From the NCBI GenBank assembly GCA_022823225.1, contig JAJDXM010000046.1, forward strand, positions 1-64,000: a stretch of DNA of 64,000 bases. The letters are read 5' to 3'. This DNA is from Gemmatimonadota bacterium (GTDB lineage: Bacteria; Gemmatimonadota; Gemmatimonadetes; Longimicrobiales; Gaopeijiaceae). Below, piece after piece: positions 18,575 through 27,641 of the stretch (the first letter of the stretch is position 1; the number at the start of each line of letters is the position of its first letter). A program made the position numbers and the translations under genes. Below the pieces are notes generated by a model. It was given only the letters and a program-made list of their open reading frames with translations, ran no database searches and was not told where the DNA came from.

Positions 18575-19975
18575 CTAAGCCGGGGAGGTCGTCGTCAGTG
18601 GGAACTCGCCCGTGCTGTCACCGAAGCTGTCCATCTCCATGCCGAGGCCGTTCAGGGCGGTGAGCATCGCATTCGCCATGGGCGTGCCGTCGGGCGCCTT
18701 CAGGTGCAGGTTGCCCTCCAGGAGTCCGTTGGCGCCGCCGAGCAGGATGAGCGGGCAGCGGCGGTGGTTGTGCAGGTTCGCATCGGCCATCGGTGAGCCC
18801 CACATCACCATGGTCTGGTCGAGGAGGCTGGATTCGCCGTCCATCGTGTTCTTCAGCTTGTCCAGGAAGTACGGGAGCTGGCCGACGCGGTACTGGCAGA
18901 TCCTGTTGAACTCGAGGATCGACGACTCCCTGCCGCCGTGGTGGGACGCGGGATGGAACGGCCGGTTCGAGCCGCTCTCGGGGAAGACCCGGTTGTCCGC
19001 GTCGCGGCCGGTCTTGAACGAGATGACCCGGGTCATGCCCGTCTGCAGGGCCAGTACCTGCAGGTCGAACATGATCCGCATGTGCTCCGAGAAGGAATCC
19101 GGCACCCCGGCCGGCGCCTCCGGCATGTCGCGCTCGTCGCCGCCCGTGTTGCGTGCCTCGACCGCCGCGATCCGCCGCTCGATCTCGCGCACGTTGTTGA
19201 GGTAGCGGTCCATGCGGAGCCGGTCGGCCGCCCCCAGTTCCCTCCTGAGCGTGGCGATCTCACCCGCCATCCAGTCGAGGATGCTCCTGCGGGACGCAAG
19301 GCGCGCGGCCCGCTCCTCCGGCGTCCCCCCGGCCCCGAAGAGCATGTCGAAGGCGACGCGCGGGTCGCGGATCATCGGGAGCGGCTCGTTGGGCGAGGAC
19401 CAGCTGATCGTGTCGGTGTACGCGCAGGAGTAGTTGTAGGTGCAGCCGCCCGCCTGATCGAGGTTCTCGATGCAGAACTGCATGGAGGGCAGCGGCGTGT
19501 CCTGGCCGAAGCGCCGGGCGTACATCTGGTCCAGCGAGGTGCCCACGTAGATGTCGGATCCCTGGGTCTGCTTGGGGTGGGACTGCGTCAGGAACACCGC
19601 GCTCGAACGGAAGTGGTCGCCGCCGATCTCCGGGGTGCTGAACGCCTCCGCCATGCGGCAGTCGGTGTTGCTGACGATCGTGAGGTGCTCCTGGTAAGGC
19701 GAGAGCGAGGTCAGCGCGCTTTCGGGGATGATTTCGAAGTCCTTCCCCGTCGTGGCCGGTGCGAAGAGATGCTGCGTCGCGGCCCACTCGTTGCACCCGG
19801 CCAGCCCGTGCACCTCTTCGATGCACACGAGGCGGGTCGGCTGCGAGAGAACGGCATGGGCCGCGCGGGCGCGGCCGGCCGGAACCATGGCGTCGAGCAG
19901 GGGGAGCGCCGCGGTGGCGCCCAGGCCCCGGAGGAAGGTGCGCCGCGCGATGTGCTTGCCGGTGATGAATTGCAT
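18575..19975 (-). CDS. Tat-exported DUF1552 domain protein
   Basis: A 466-residue protein starting at an ATG with GGGAG upstream. Residues 9-16 (ARRTFLRG) and the following hydrophobic run form a twin-arginine signal, so it is probably folded, perhaps with a cofactor, before export. The body matches DUF1552 in layout: GLAGCNEW near the start, RSSAVFLTQSHPKQT, a central helical RMDRYLNNVREIERRI segment, MIFDLQVLALQTGMTRVISF (with M before I-M-F here) and a C-terminal MVMWGSPMADANLHNHRRCP. The gene starts 29 bases after the DUF1592 stop, the usual pairing in Planctomycetota and Gemmatimonadota. Function is not established. Confidence 0.85.
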   Translation of the reverse strand: MQFITGKHIARRTFLRGLGATAALPLLDAMVPAGRARAAHAVLSQPTRLVCIEEVHGLAGCNEWAATQHLFAPATTGKDFEIIPESALTSLSPYQEHLTIVSNTDCRMAEAFSTPEIGGDHFRSSAVFLTQSHPKQTQGSDIYVGTSLDQMYARRFGQDTPLPSMQFCIENLDQAGGCTYNYSCAYTDTISWSSPNEPLPMIRDPRVAFDMLFGAGGTPEERAARLASRRSILDWMAGEIATLRRELGAADRLRMDRYLNNVREIERRIAAVEARNTGGDERDMPEAPAGVPDSFSEHMRIMFDLQVLALQTGMTRVISFKTGRDADNRVFPESGSNRPFHPASHHGGRESSILEFNRICQYRVGQLPYFLDKLKNTMDGESSLLDQTMVMWGSPMADANLHNHRRCPLILLGGANGLLEGNLHLKAPDGTPMANAMLTALNGLGMEMDSFGDSTGEFPLTTTSPA

Positions 19976-20004
19976 GATCGTTCCGATCTCCCTGGGGCTC
20001 CCGC

Positions 20005-22548
20005 TCAGCGGCGCCCGGTCCGTTCGCCGGGCCTCGCCGCGCCGCTCTCTTCCACGGCGGCGGGCGTGGCGGCCCGTCTCATTCTGAATGCGTCGCTGCC
20101 CACCACGCCCAGGACGAGTGACGATACACTGTAGTCGTTCTCTTCGGCCAGCTGCACGATCTTCCGGATCGCGGGCCGGTCGTAGTGCTCGACCCTTCGG
20201 CCGAGCGCGTATGCCATCAGGTTTTCGGTGAAGTTGCGGACCAGCGGCAGAGGGCGCTTGAGGAGCACCGCCGACAGTTCGGCCGGCGTGGCCACCGGGG
20301 TGCCGTCGTAAAAGTCGCCGCGGGTGTCGAGCGGGACGCCGTTTTCCAGCGAACGCCACTTGCCCGTAACGTCGAAGTTGTCGAGCGCGAGTCCGATGGG
20401 GTCCATGAAGCGGTGGCACGATATGCAGCGCGGATCCTCGCTGTGTATCTGCATGCGCTCGCGGGTGGTGAGCATCCGGCCCTCCTGCGCAACCTCGGTC
20501 TCCTCCAGGTCCGGGATGCCTGGAGGCGGCGGGGGCGGGGGGGTGCCCAGCAGCACCTCCATTACCCACTTGCCGCGGAGCACCGGGGACGTCCGATTCG
20601 CCAGCGAGGTGAGCACAAGGATGCTCCCGTGTCCGAGCAGTCCACCGCGCCGGTCGTCGGGGTAGGGCACCTTGCGGAATTGGCTGCCGGGCGCGGCCGG
20701 GAAGCCGTAGTGGGCGGCCAGGCGCTCGTTGACGAAGGTGTAGTCGGCTCGGAAGAGATCGAGGACGCTCCGGTCCTCCTCGACGAGGCTGTTGAAGAAG
20801 AGCTCCGTCTCGTAGCGCATGGCGTCGGCGAGATTGTCGTCGAAATTCGGATAGAAATTCGGATCGGGGTGCACCTTGTAGAGATCCTGCAGGCGCAGCC
20901 ACTGGCCCGCGAAACGGCTGCCGAGGGCCCGCGCGCGCGGGTCCAGGAGCATGCGGCGGGCCTGTCGGATGAGCTCTTTCTCCTCCAGCAGCCCGCCGTC
21001 CGCCGCGGCCAACAGCAGCGCTTCATCGGGCGGCGCCCCCCACAGGAAGAAGGAGAGCCGGGATGCCAGGTCCACGCTCGCGACCGGGTAGATCTCGCCG
21101 GGCTCGACCCCCTCCGGCTCCTGCTCGGTCCGGAAGACGAAGCGCGGGCTGGCGAGCAGCGCCTCCAGCGCCATGCGAACCCCGCTCTCGAACCCGTCTT
21201 CCGCGGCCCCGTCTTCGTAGAACCGTATCAGGCCGTCGATATCGGCGTCCGCAGCGGGGCGTCGGTAGGCACGGCTGGCGAGAGCCTGGATGATCCGGCG
21301 TGCGCACGGCGCCTCTTCCTCCGCCGAAGTCGGTCTGCAGATGAAGATCCGGCTCCGGACCGGGTTGTCGGACACGCCGGTGGCGTTGGTCGGTCCGGAG
21401 ACCGCCAGCTCCCGCACATGCGGCAGGGTGGTGATCCCGGAGCCGCCTGATCCGCCTCCGGCCATCGACCAGTCGTGGGGCCGGATCAGGTCTTCGTAGG
21501 GCCCGTCGAAGCCCCGCACGAAGGCGGCCGAAACGCGCTTCTGGCCGGCGCGGATGAAGACCGGACCCGTGCTGATGGGCGTCGCTCCGCGTCCGTCGGC
21601 TCCCGCTCCGGTGCGGGCGTGATGAAGCAGGGCTACCCGCTCCCCGTCCACCGAGATGTCGATGTCCTGAAAGCGCGTATTCGACCCGGAGGAGAAGCCG
21701 AGCTGGAAGACGTATTCGCCGTCCGCGGGGAAGACGTGCTCCACGACGACCCCGCCACGCGTCCCGTAGGGCGCTCCCTCAACGTGGTCCCAGGGATGCT
21801 GTGACACGTACTCCGAATTCTTGTAGCGGCGGTCCACCGCGGGTGCCCTGCGGTCGCCCACCGCCCAGCGGCTGATTTCGGCCGCAGCGTTCAGATAGGC
21901 CTCGATCAGGGTGGGCGACAGCGTCTGCACGTCGGCAATGTTGTCGAAGTTGGCGCTCATCTGGTCGGCCGGAAGCCATTCGCCGGCGTCCACCGTGAGT
22001 CCCAGAAGGTCCTGGATCGCGTATTCGTACTCCGCGCGGTTGAGGCGTTGGAAGGTGCGCACGCCTGGGTCCGGGTCTTCGGCAGCGGCCGCGTCGAGCA
22101 CCCGCTCGAGGCTCTCCACCAGTGCGAGCAGCGTGTCCCCGGCAGGCCTCGGCACCCCCGGGGGCGGCATCATCCCGGCGCGCAGCTTGCGCACCATCTT
22201 CTCGGCGACTTCCGCGTCGCGGTCCGCCTCCTCCACCACGAAGTCCTCCAGGGAGAGGTTGCCCAGCAGGCGGCGCTGGTTGTGACATCGGGCGCAGACC
22301 TGCCGTACCACTTCGGTCTCGGGCGAGGTCGCTGCGAACAATGGTCGCGCCCGGACAGGCTGCGTTGGCTGGGACGCATGCAGCCAGGTCGGCTCGGAAG
22401 GGGCGGCAGGGAGCACCCGGGCCTTCCCGGACGGCACCACCATCGGCGACGAGACGGACCCCGCCTCCACCACCTTCCGCGCGTCATCCCGGCCAGCCAC
22501 GACAAGGAACAGGCCCACTGCCAGGAACGGAACAGCGAGTGATTTCAT
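20005..22548 (-). CDS. DUF1592 domain cytochrome-like exported protein
   Basis: An 847-residue protein with an N-terminal membrane or signal helix. A CARCH heme-binding motif at residues 85-89 opens a PSCyt1-like domain, and a second CISCH motif lies near residue 725, so up to two c-type hemes are possible. Between them the order resembles DUF1587 (FQRLNRAEYEYAIQDLLGL), a jelly-roll carbohydrate-binding-like segment (about 250-380), DUF1595, DUF1592 (LASRLSFFLWGAPPDE) and DUF1588. DUF1585 closes the protein. This multidomain set is known from Planctomycetota, Verrucomicrobiota and Gemmatimonadota. A redox partner for the adjacent DUF1552 protein is a reasonable inference. Confidence 0.87.
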   Translation of the reverse strand: MKSLAVPFLAVGLFLVVAGRDDARKVVEAGSVSSPMVVPSGKARVLPAAPSEPTWLHASQPTQPVRARPLFAATSPETEVVRQVCARCHNQRRLLGNLSLEDFVVEEADRDAEVAEKMVRKLRAGMMPPPGVPRPAGDTLLALVESLERVLDAAAAEDPDPGVRTFQRLNRAEYEYAIQDLLGLTVDAGEWLPADQMSANFDNIADVQTLSPTLIEAYLNAAAEISRWAVGDRRAPAVDRRYKNSEYVSQHPWDHVEGAPYGTRGGVVVEHVFPADGEYVFQLGFSSGSNTRFQDIDISVDGERVALLHHARTGAGADGRGATPISTGPVFIRAGQKRVSAAFVRGFDGPYEDLIRPHDWSMAGGGSGGSGITTLPHVRELAVSGPTNATGVSDNPVRSRIFICRPTSAEEEAPCARRIIQALASRAYRRPAADADIDGLIRFYEDGAAEDGFESGVRMALEALLASPRFVFRTEQEPEGVEPGEIYPVASVDLASRLSFFLWGAPPDEALLLAAADGGLLEEKELIRQARRMLLDPRARALGSRFAGQWLRLQDLYKVHPDPNFYPNFDDNLADAMRYETELFFNSLVEEDRSVLDLFRADYTFVNERLAAHYGFPAAPGSQFRKVPYPDDRRGGLLGHGSILVLTSLANRTSPVLRGKWVMEVLLGTPPPPPPPGIPDLEETEVAQEGRMLTTRERMQIHSEDPRCISCHRFMDPIGLALDNFDVTGKWRSLENGVPLDTRGDFYDGTPVATPAELSAVLLKRPLPLVRNFTENLMAYALGRRVEHYDRPAIRKIVQLAEENDYSVSSLVLGVVGSDAFRMRRAATPAAVEESGAARPGERTGRR

Positions 22549-22668
22549 GCGCAGCCAATTCTCGCGAGGAGTGCTTGCCCGGCGGCCCGCGGCATCTGGC
22601 CCCGCGCGGCAACGCTGTGCTCATGCACAGGCCGACACGGCACGGACAAACCGCCACGGGCCTATTGC

Positions 22669-22697
22669 AGCGTAGTCCCGCCGTGGGCTGCGTGCAA
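22669..22697 (-). promoter_or_regulatory. putative promoter of the DUF1592-DUF1552-ankyrin set
   Basis: On the minus strand TTGCAC, a 17-bp spacer and TACGCT lie about 120 bases ahead of the DUF1592 start, within the 232-bp gap 22549-22780. No other feature is apparent in that gap. Confidence 0.3.
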
Positions 22698-22780
22698 GAG
22701 TTCCCTGGAGCTGCTCCTTGAGGCGCATGGCGTCGAGATGACCGGCGAGTTCCCCTGGTCTGGCGAACCGGGGCGCGCTA

Positions 22781-23227
22781 CTAACGCCTGAGCAACGATC
22801 GATACAGGGGCTCGCGAATCGTCAGGTACACGGTCTCTCCGGGACCTGCGGTCACGCGATTGGTCGTGAATCGACTGCCCGCCAGGATATCGATGCGGAT
22901 CTGGAGTTCGTCCACCGTCGTCCACGGGATCGTGAAGGTTTGCTTGCCGTTCCCCGACACGACCCCGAGCCGCCGTTCCATGCGGGAGACTGCCCTCACG
23001 GTAGCCTCGTTGAAGCCGTGATTCTCCACCTCGATCTGGAGGCTTCGGGCCTGAACTCCTTCCTCGAAGGGATTGGGGGCCCTGCGGCCCGTACACCCCC
23101 CGGCCGCGAAGACGGCGAGCGGCAGAACCAGGAGCGCGGGACTGCGCACGCCGCACCGCGCCCGCAGGGCCGGACGCCCCCGCCCACCGCCCGCGGGACG
23201 CCTCTCTCGCCTTGCCGGATGTATCAT
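22781..23227 (-). CDS. predicted small lipoprotein
   Basis: A 148-residue protein starting at an ATG with GGAGG five bases upstream. A very basic N-region and hydrophobic helix lead to a lipobox (FAAGGC, Cys near 45). The mature domain of about 100 residues looks beta-rich (LQIEVENHGFNEATVRAV, TNRVTAGPGETVYLTI), like a small Ig-fold or carbohydrate-binding-like domain, but I cannot name a family. It is 43 bases downstream of the large VPS10-like gene on the same strand and may be co-transcribed. Confidence 0.7.
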   Translation of the reverse strand: MIHPARRERRPAGGGRGRPALRARCGVRSPALLVLPLAVFAAGGCTGRRAPNPFEEGVQARSLQIEVENHGFNEATVRAVSRMERRLGVVSGNGKQTFTIPWTTVDELQIRIDILAGSRFTTNRVTAGPGETVYLTIREPLYRSLLRR

Positions 23228-23270
23228 CGTGACCTCCAATCCGGAGTGCCGCCTGCCCCGGCGGCCCGCG

Positions 23271-26200
23271 TCAACTTATCAGGCGCCTGTCCTCGATCGG
23301 TTCGAGTCCCTCCCGGATCAATATGTCGTTGAGCTGTCCCAGATCCCGCTGAATGACGATCTGCATCTTCGAAAGCTGCGCTTCCAGAAGCGCCGAGAGC
23401 CGTTGGAAGACCTGGTAGGACTGATCGGTCGGCCGGGCCTCGGCTCCCTCCACCACGCTCAGGAGCGCCGCCAGCTTGTTGTTCAGCTTGATCGGGTAGT
23501 TCAGCGGATCCTGGTTGCTCTGGTTCTTCACCTGGTAGATCTCGGCCTCGACCACCCCCAGACTGTCCTCCACGACGCCCGCCTGAAATGCGATCTCTTC
23601 ATTGTCGGTCTCCTCCAGCCGCTCGCCGATCTGCCCTCTGATGTCGCGCACCTTGATCACCGCCTCATTCGCCTCCGAGACGCGGTCGCGGATCTCTATG
23701 GCCAGGTCGAAGCGCTCCTGCAGGTCGGCCACCGTGACGCCCTCCAGATTCGGATTGATCAGGACTTCGAAATCCTGCGTCTGGGGGCCCCCCTCATCGA
23801 CCGTCATCCTCACCGTGTAGCTCCCGGGCACCGCCATCGGACCCATCGGACCAGCGGCCCACATGATCCGCCCCTCGAAGTCCGTCCAGGCCGGGTGCCG
23901 CAGGTCCCAGCGGAAGGTGTGCGCACCCTGCTCCACCGACGGTCCCCGACCACCGCCGAAGCCGCCCCGGCGCCCCGGACCCGCACGCGCCCGGTCTTCT
24001 TCGCCGCCACCCCCTCGCGCGACCCCCTCATAGCTGCGAATCACCTCGCCCCACTGGTCAAGCACTTCGATCGTTACGCTCTCGGCGTCCTCGGCCAGGT
24101 AGTACTGGAAGAGCGCACCGTTGTCGATCCCGCGAACCGGGTCGGGCGGGTCGAAGAGCCACGAGGATGCCGCGGCAACCTGTTCATTCAGCTGGCGCAG
24201 CGGCCCGATGCCCTCGAGCACCCAGAACGAGCGGCCGTGCGTCGCGATCACCAGGTCGTTCTCCTCCACGACCAGGTCCGAGACCTGCACGACCGGCAGG
24301 TTGAGCGAGAGGGGCTGCCAGCGTGCACCGTCGTCGAAGGACACGTACACGGTGCGCTCCGAGGCCGCGTAGAGCAGCCCGGGACGCTGGGGGTCCTCGC
24401 GCGTCGCGCGTATGAAGTCGTCACCCGGCAACCCGTCCACGATCTCTTCCCACGTTTGGCCGTAGTCCGCGGTCTTCCAGATGTAGGGGCTGCGGTCGTC
24501 GTCCACGAGGTAGCGGATCCCGGAGACGTACGCCTTGCCCGGAGTGGTCGGCGATGCCTCGATGGTGTTGATGCGCACGTGGTCGGGAGCGTCCGGAGGC
24601 GTGACGTTCGTCCAGTTCGTGCCCCCATCGCGAGTAATGTGGACCAGCCCGTCGTCCGAACCCGCCCAGATCACCTGCGCGTCGAAGTAGGACGGGGCGA
24701 TTGCGAATACCGTCGCGTAGGTCTCGACCCCGGTCTGGTCCCTCGTGATCGGGCCGCCGGAGGGTCCCATCGTCGCGGGATCCGCCCGGGTCAGGTCAGG
24801 GCTGATCTGCTCCCAGTTCTGCCCCTCCGTCGTGGTCCTCCACACCTTCTGCGTGCCCGTGTAGAGCACCCCCGGGTCGTGGTGCGAAAACACGATCGGG
24901 AAGGTCCACTGCACCCGTTCGACAAGGTCCTCCGACGACTGGCCCATCGGGTTCTCCGGCCAGACGTTGACGGCCCGGGTGTGGCCGGTGCGCATGTCGA
25001 AGCGCGACAGGCTGCCGCCGTAGCACCCGGCGTAGAAGACGTTGAGATCCACCGGATTCGGCGCCACGTAGCCGCTCTCGCACCCCCCGACCGCGTAGTA
25101 CCAGGTCCGGTTGCCCGGCCCGCGGGCGGCCATCTGGCCCCAGCCACGCACGGGGATGCACGCGGTGGAGTTGTCCTGCTGGCCGCCGCAGATGTGGTAC
25201 GGCGTGTGCTCCGTGGTGATCACGCGGTAGAACTGCGCGGTCGAATAGTCCTGGTCGGTCCAGGAGCGGCCTCCGTTGAAGGAGACGTTCGCGCCGCCGT
25301 CGTTGGCGTTGACCATCCGGTCGGAATCGTCCGGCGCGATCCACAGGTCGTGGTTGTCTCCGTGGGGCACCCCGATGCCGCCGAAGGTCGCACCGCCGTC
25401 GCGGGAACGGTAGAACCCCGTGTTGAGGGCGTACATGACGTCCTCGTCGTTGGGGTCGGCGTACACCCGCGTGTAGTAGAAGGCCCTCTGGCGCAGCCGG
25501 CGCTCTTCGTTGACGCGCTCCCAGGTGGCGCCGGCATCGTCGCTGCGCCACACGCCCCCGTCCGGCTCGTGCTCGATCAGCGCCCAGACGCGGTTGGGGT
25601 TCGCGGGCGAAACGGCCACCCCGATCTTTCCCACCGGCCCGTCGGACAGCCCGATGTTGCCTGTGATCTCGGTCCAGCTCTCTCCCCCGTCGACCGACTT
25701 GAAGAGCCCGCTGTCCTCGCCCCCTGACGACATCGCCCAGGAGCGCCTCCACGCTTCCCAGATCGAGGCGTAGAGCACATCCGGATTCGTGGCGTCGACG
25801 CTGATGTCCACGGCACCCGCCTTGTCGCTGCGGAAGAGGACCTTGCGCCAGGTCGCCCCGCCGTCTGTCGTCTTGAAGACGCCGCGCTCGGGATTGTCGG
25901 CCGAGTGCTTTCCGAACGCCGCCGCCCAGGCCACGTCGCAGTTCTCGGGGTGAATGCGGATGCGGGCGATGTTCTGGGTCTCGCGCAGGCCGACATGCTC
26001 CCAGGTCTCGCCGCCATCGGACGACTTGTAGGCGCCGTCCCCCTGCTGGATGTTCCCGCGCAACTGGGTCTCGCCGGTGCCCATGTACACGATGTCCGGG
26101 TTGCTTTCGCACACCTCCACGGCGCCGATCGATGCGCTGTTGATCTGGCCGTCCGTGACGGGTCGCCAGTTGAGGCCCCCGTCGGTGGTCTTCCAGAGTC

Positions 26201-26426
26201 CCCCGCCCGTGGTTCCCATGAAGTAATCCATCGGCCGGGCCGTGGAGCCGGCCACTGCGATCGACCGGCCACCGCGGGGCGGTCCCACGTTGCGCCAGGA
26301 CAGGGAACTCCACAGGGACTCGTCGTACGCCTCCTGCGCGCCCGCCGGCGTGTGGACGGTGACCGTGGCCGCAAGGACGGCCATGCACGAAAAGAGCTTG
26401 AATGCCGCGAAGTACCGGTGCCGCAT
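23271..26426 (-). CDS. VPS10/BNR-repeat secreted beta-propeller protein
   Basis: A 1051-residue exported protein with a signal peptide (cleavage near PAGAQ). Residues 40-720 hold repeated 'GGLWKTTDGG.NW' / 'SSDGGETWEHVG' units, the Asp-box motif of BNR and sortilin (VPS10) propellers; the count suggests two propellers. After about 760 an FN3- or FlgD-like beta domain with a Gly/Arg-rich insertion follows (GGGGEEDRARAG), and the last 170 residues are predicted alpha-helical. Related proteins are annotated as glycosyl hydrolases or VPS10 proteins, but no glycosidase catalytic site is evident. The ATG has GAGGAG ten bases upstream. Confidence 0.85.
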   Translation of the reverse strand: MRHRYFAAFKLFSCMAVLAATVTVHTPAGAQEAYDESLWSSLSWRNVGPPRGGRSIAVAGSTARPMDYFMGTTGGGLWKTTDGGLNWRPVTDGQINSASIGAVEVCESNPDIVYMGTGETQLRGNIQQGDGAYKSSDGGETWEHVGLRETQNIARIRIHPENCDVAWAAAFGKHSADNPERGVFKTTDGGATWRKVLFRSDKAGAVDISVDATNPDVLYASIWEAWRRSWAMSSGGEDSGLFKSVDGGESWTEITGNIGLSDGPVGKIGVAVSPANPNRVWALIEHEPDGGVWRSDDAGATWERVNEERRLRQRAFYYTRVYADPNDEDVMYALNTGFYRSRDGGATFGGIGVPHGDNHDLWIAPDDSDRMVNANDGGANVSFNGGRSWTDQDYSTAQFYRVITTEHTPYHICGGQQDNSTACIPVRGWGQMAARGPGNRTWYYAVGGCESGYVAPNPVDLNVFYAGCYGGSLSRFDMRTGHTRAVNVWPENPMGQSSEDLVERVQWTFPIVFSHHDPGVLYTGTQKVWRTTTEGQNWEQISPDLTRADPATMGPSGGPITRDQTGVETYATVFAIAPSYFDAQVIWAGSDDGLVHITRDGGTNWTNVTPPDAPDHVRINTIEASPTTPGKAYVSGIRYLVDDDRSPYIWKTADYGQTWEEIVDGLPGDDFIRATREDPQRPGLLYAASERTVYVSFDDGARWQPLSLNLPVVQVSDLVVEENDLVIATHGRSFWVLEGIGPLRQLNEQVAAASSWLFDPPDPVRGIDNGALFQYYLAEDAESVTIEVLDQWGEVIRSYEGVARGGGGEEDRARAGPGRRGGFGGGRGPSVEQGAHTFRWDLRHPAWTDFEGRIMWAAGPMGPMAVPGSYTVRMTVDEGGPQTQDFEVLINPNLEGVTVADLQERFDLAIEIRDRVSEANEAVIKVRDIRGQIGERLEETDNEEIAFQAGVVEDSLGVVEAEIYQVKNQSNQDPLNYPIKLNNKLAALLSVVEGAEARPTDQSYQVFQRLSALLEAQLSKMQIVIQRDLGQLNDILIREGLEPIEDRRLIS

Positions 26427-26479
26427 GTTGCGACTTCTCCTCGTCTGGAGTGGGTTGAACGGGAAGGATCACGCGGTCA

Positions 26480-26509
26480 AGGATACCGACGCCGGCGGGC
26501 GACAATCAA
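26480..26509 (-). promoter_or_regulatory. putative sigma-70 promoter for the VPS10-like gene
   Basis: On the minus strand TTGATT, an 18-bp spacer and TATCCT lie about 55 bases upstream of the ATG, in the gap between the lipoprotein cluster and this gene. Confidence 0.42.
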
Positions 26510-26571
26510 GGAATGCCGTCCGGACGCGCGACCCGCGCCATTGCGGAGGCGGCGGCGGCCCGGCCGGCGAT

Positions 26572-27057
26572 TCAGCGGCCCAGCGGGATCCTGAAAATCG
26601 GAATCAGCGTGCCGACGGGATTGCCTCCATCGCCGTCAGGGTCGTTGGATCCGCCCACCACGACCTCCCGGATCACCATCACCATTCCGGCCCCCGCGAG
26701 GCCGGCGACGACGCCGCTCCGCACCAGGGACAGTTCCTTGCTGGCAAACCCCTCCAGGCCCTCCCGCGAGATGGCCAGCGACTGCCGGAACTGCCGCGAC
26801 CCGGCGATCTCCTCGGGCACCCTGAAGGTAACGACCGAGACGAAGACCGTATCGCCGGCGGCCCCAGCGTAGCGCCCGTCGATGGTCCGCGTCAGTTCGC
26901 CGGTCTGTTCGCTGACGCGCAGCGCCTCCTCGTCGCTCAGATTGACCCGCACGTCGCTCCCCACCTGGGGCACGCCCTGCAACGGCGCATAGGTATAGCA
27001 CGCCGTCCCGAACGCGACGGCGATCAGCGGCAACAGCTGCGCCCCCCGACGCTTCAT
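26572..27057 (-). CDS. predicted lipoprotein of unknown function
   Basis: A 161-residue protein with signal peptide and lipobox FGTAC (Cys20). The mature part has a beta-rich segment containing VGSDVRVNLSDEEALRV and TGELTRTIDGRYAG, a form seen in small uncharacterised Gemmatimonadota lipoproteins, and a hydrophobic stretch near 115-130 (GVVAGLAGAGMVMVI). GGGAGG lies eight bases before the ATG. It is the last gene of the second SusC/SusD cluster, 16 bases after its neighbour. Confidence 0.7.
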   Translation of the reverse strand: MKRRGAQLLPLIAVAFGTACYTYAPLQGVPQVGSDVRVNLSDEEALRVSEQTGELTRTIDGRYAGAAGDTVFVSVVTFRVPEEIAGSRQFRQSLAISREGLEGFASKELSLVRSGVVAGLAGAGMVMVIREVVVGGSNDPDGDGGNPVGTLIPIFRIPLGR

Positions 27058-27073
27058 TTCGCAAACCTCCCGG

Positions 27074-27511
27074 TCACAGCAGCTCGAAGTCCTGCAGGAT
27101 CTGCTGGTTGAAGACGTAGATGTAGCGGACCGGGTCCTCGGTCATGGCGTCGACGTTGCGGTCGAAGTCCTTGTCGCCGTCCAGGTAGATCCTGACCTGC
27201 ACCCTCACGGCACTGGAATCCACCGGCGTACCCATCAGGAAGAAGCGCTGCTCCGCGCTGATGTTCCAGCTGCGGTCGAAGGGCAGCGAAACCACCGTCG
27301 TGTCGGATTCGAAGAGCTGAACCGACATGGCGCCGGACTCATCGTTGGTGGCAATGAACTCGGTCGAAGTGACCACCAGAAACGTCTCCGCCTCGCCCTC
27401 CATCGTAACCCGGACCGTCTCCGGACTCGGGTCCTCCCACCAGACACAGCCCCACACCATGAGAGCCGCCACCAGACCGACGGACACCAGGGGTGGTTTC
27501 CAAATCGTCAT
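27074..27511 (-). CDS. predicted lipoprotein of unknown function
   Basis: A 145-residue protein with signal peptide and lipobox (LMVWGC, Cys22). The mature part reads as one beta-sandwich-like domain with alternating hydrophobic residues. No family recognised. It sits between the SusD-like gene and another lipoprotein gene on the same strand. The upstream gap holds two strong hairpins, so it may be partly uncoupled from susD. Confidence 0.68.
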   Translation of the reverse strand: MTIWKPPLVSVGLVAALMVWGCVWWEDPSPETVRVTMEGEAETFLVVTSTEFIATNDESGAMSVQLFESDTTVVSLPFDRSWNISAEQRFFLMGTPVDSSAVRVQVRIYLDGDKDFDRNVDAMTEDPVRYIYVFNQQILQDFELL

Positions 27512-27555
27512 CTTCCGATTCCTCCGAAACCGGCTCCGCCCCGAATGCGTGCACC

Positions 27556-27616
27556 GGCGGGGCCCGGGAGCGAACCCCCGGACCCCGCCCTCGAACCCGC
27601 CGGAACTTCTTCCGGC
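27556..27616 (-). terminator. two inverted repeats after the second SusD-like gene
   Basis: A GGCGGGG...CCCCGCC repeat with a long, nearly perfect stem lies at 27556-27589, and a perfect 7-bp stem with a CTTC loop (GCCGGAA/TTCCGGC) lies at 27599-27616. They follow the SusD stop on the minus strand. There is no T-tract; they may attenuate or stabilise the upstream mRNA rather than terminate fully. Confidence 0.4.
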
Positions 27617-27641
27617 CGGTCCTCAGCCGAACGCGCCAACC

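Noticed and set aside
23271-26426. Calling this protein a glycoside hydrolase
   Set aside because: BNR/VPS10 repeats are present but no catalytic acid/base pair or glycosidase domain is evident.
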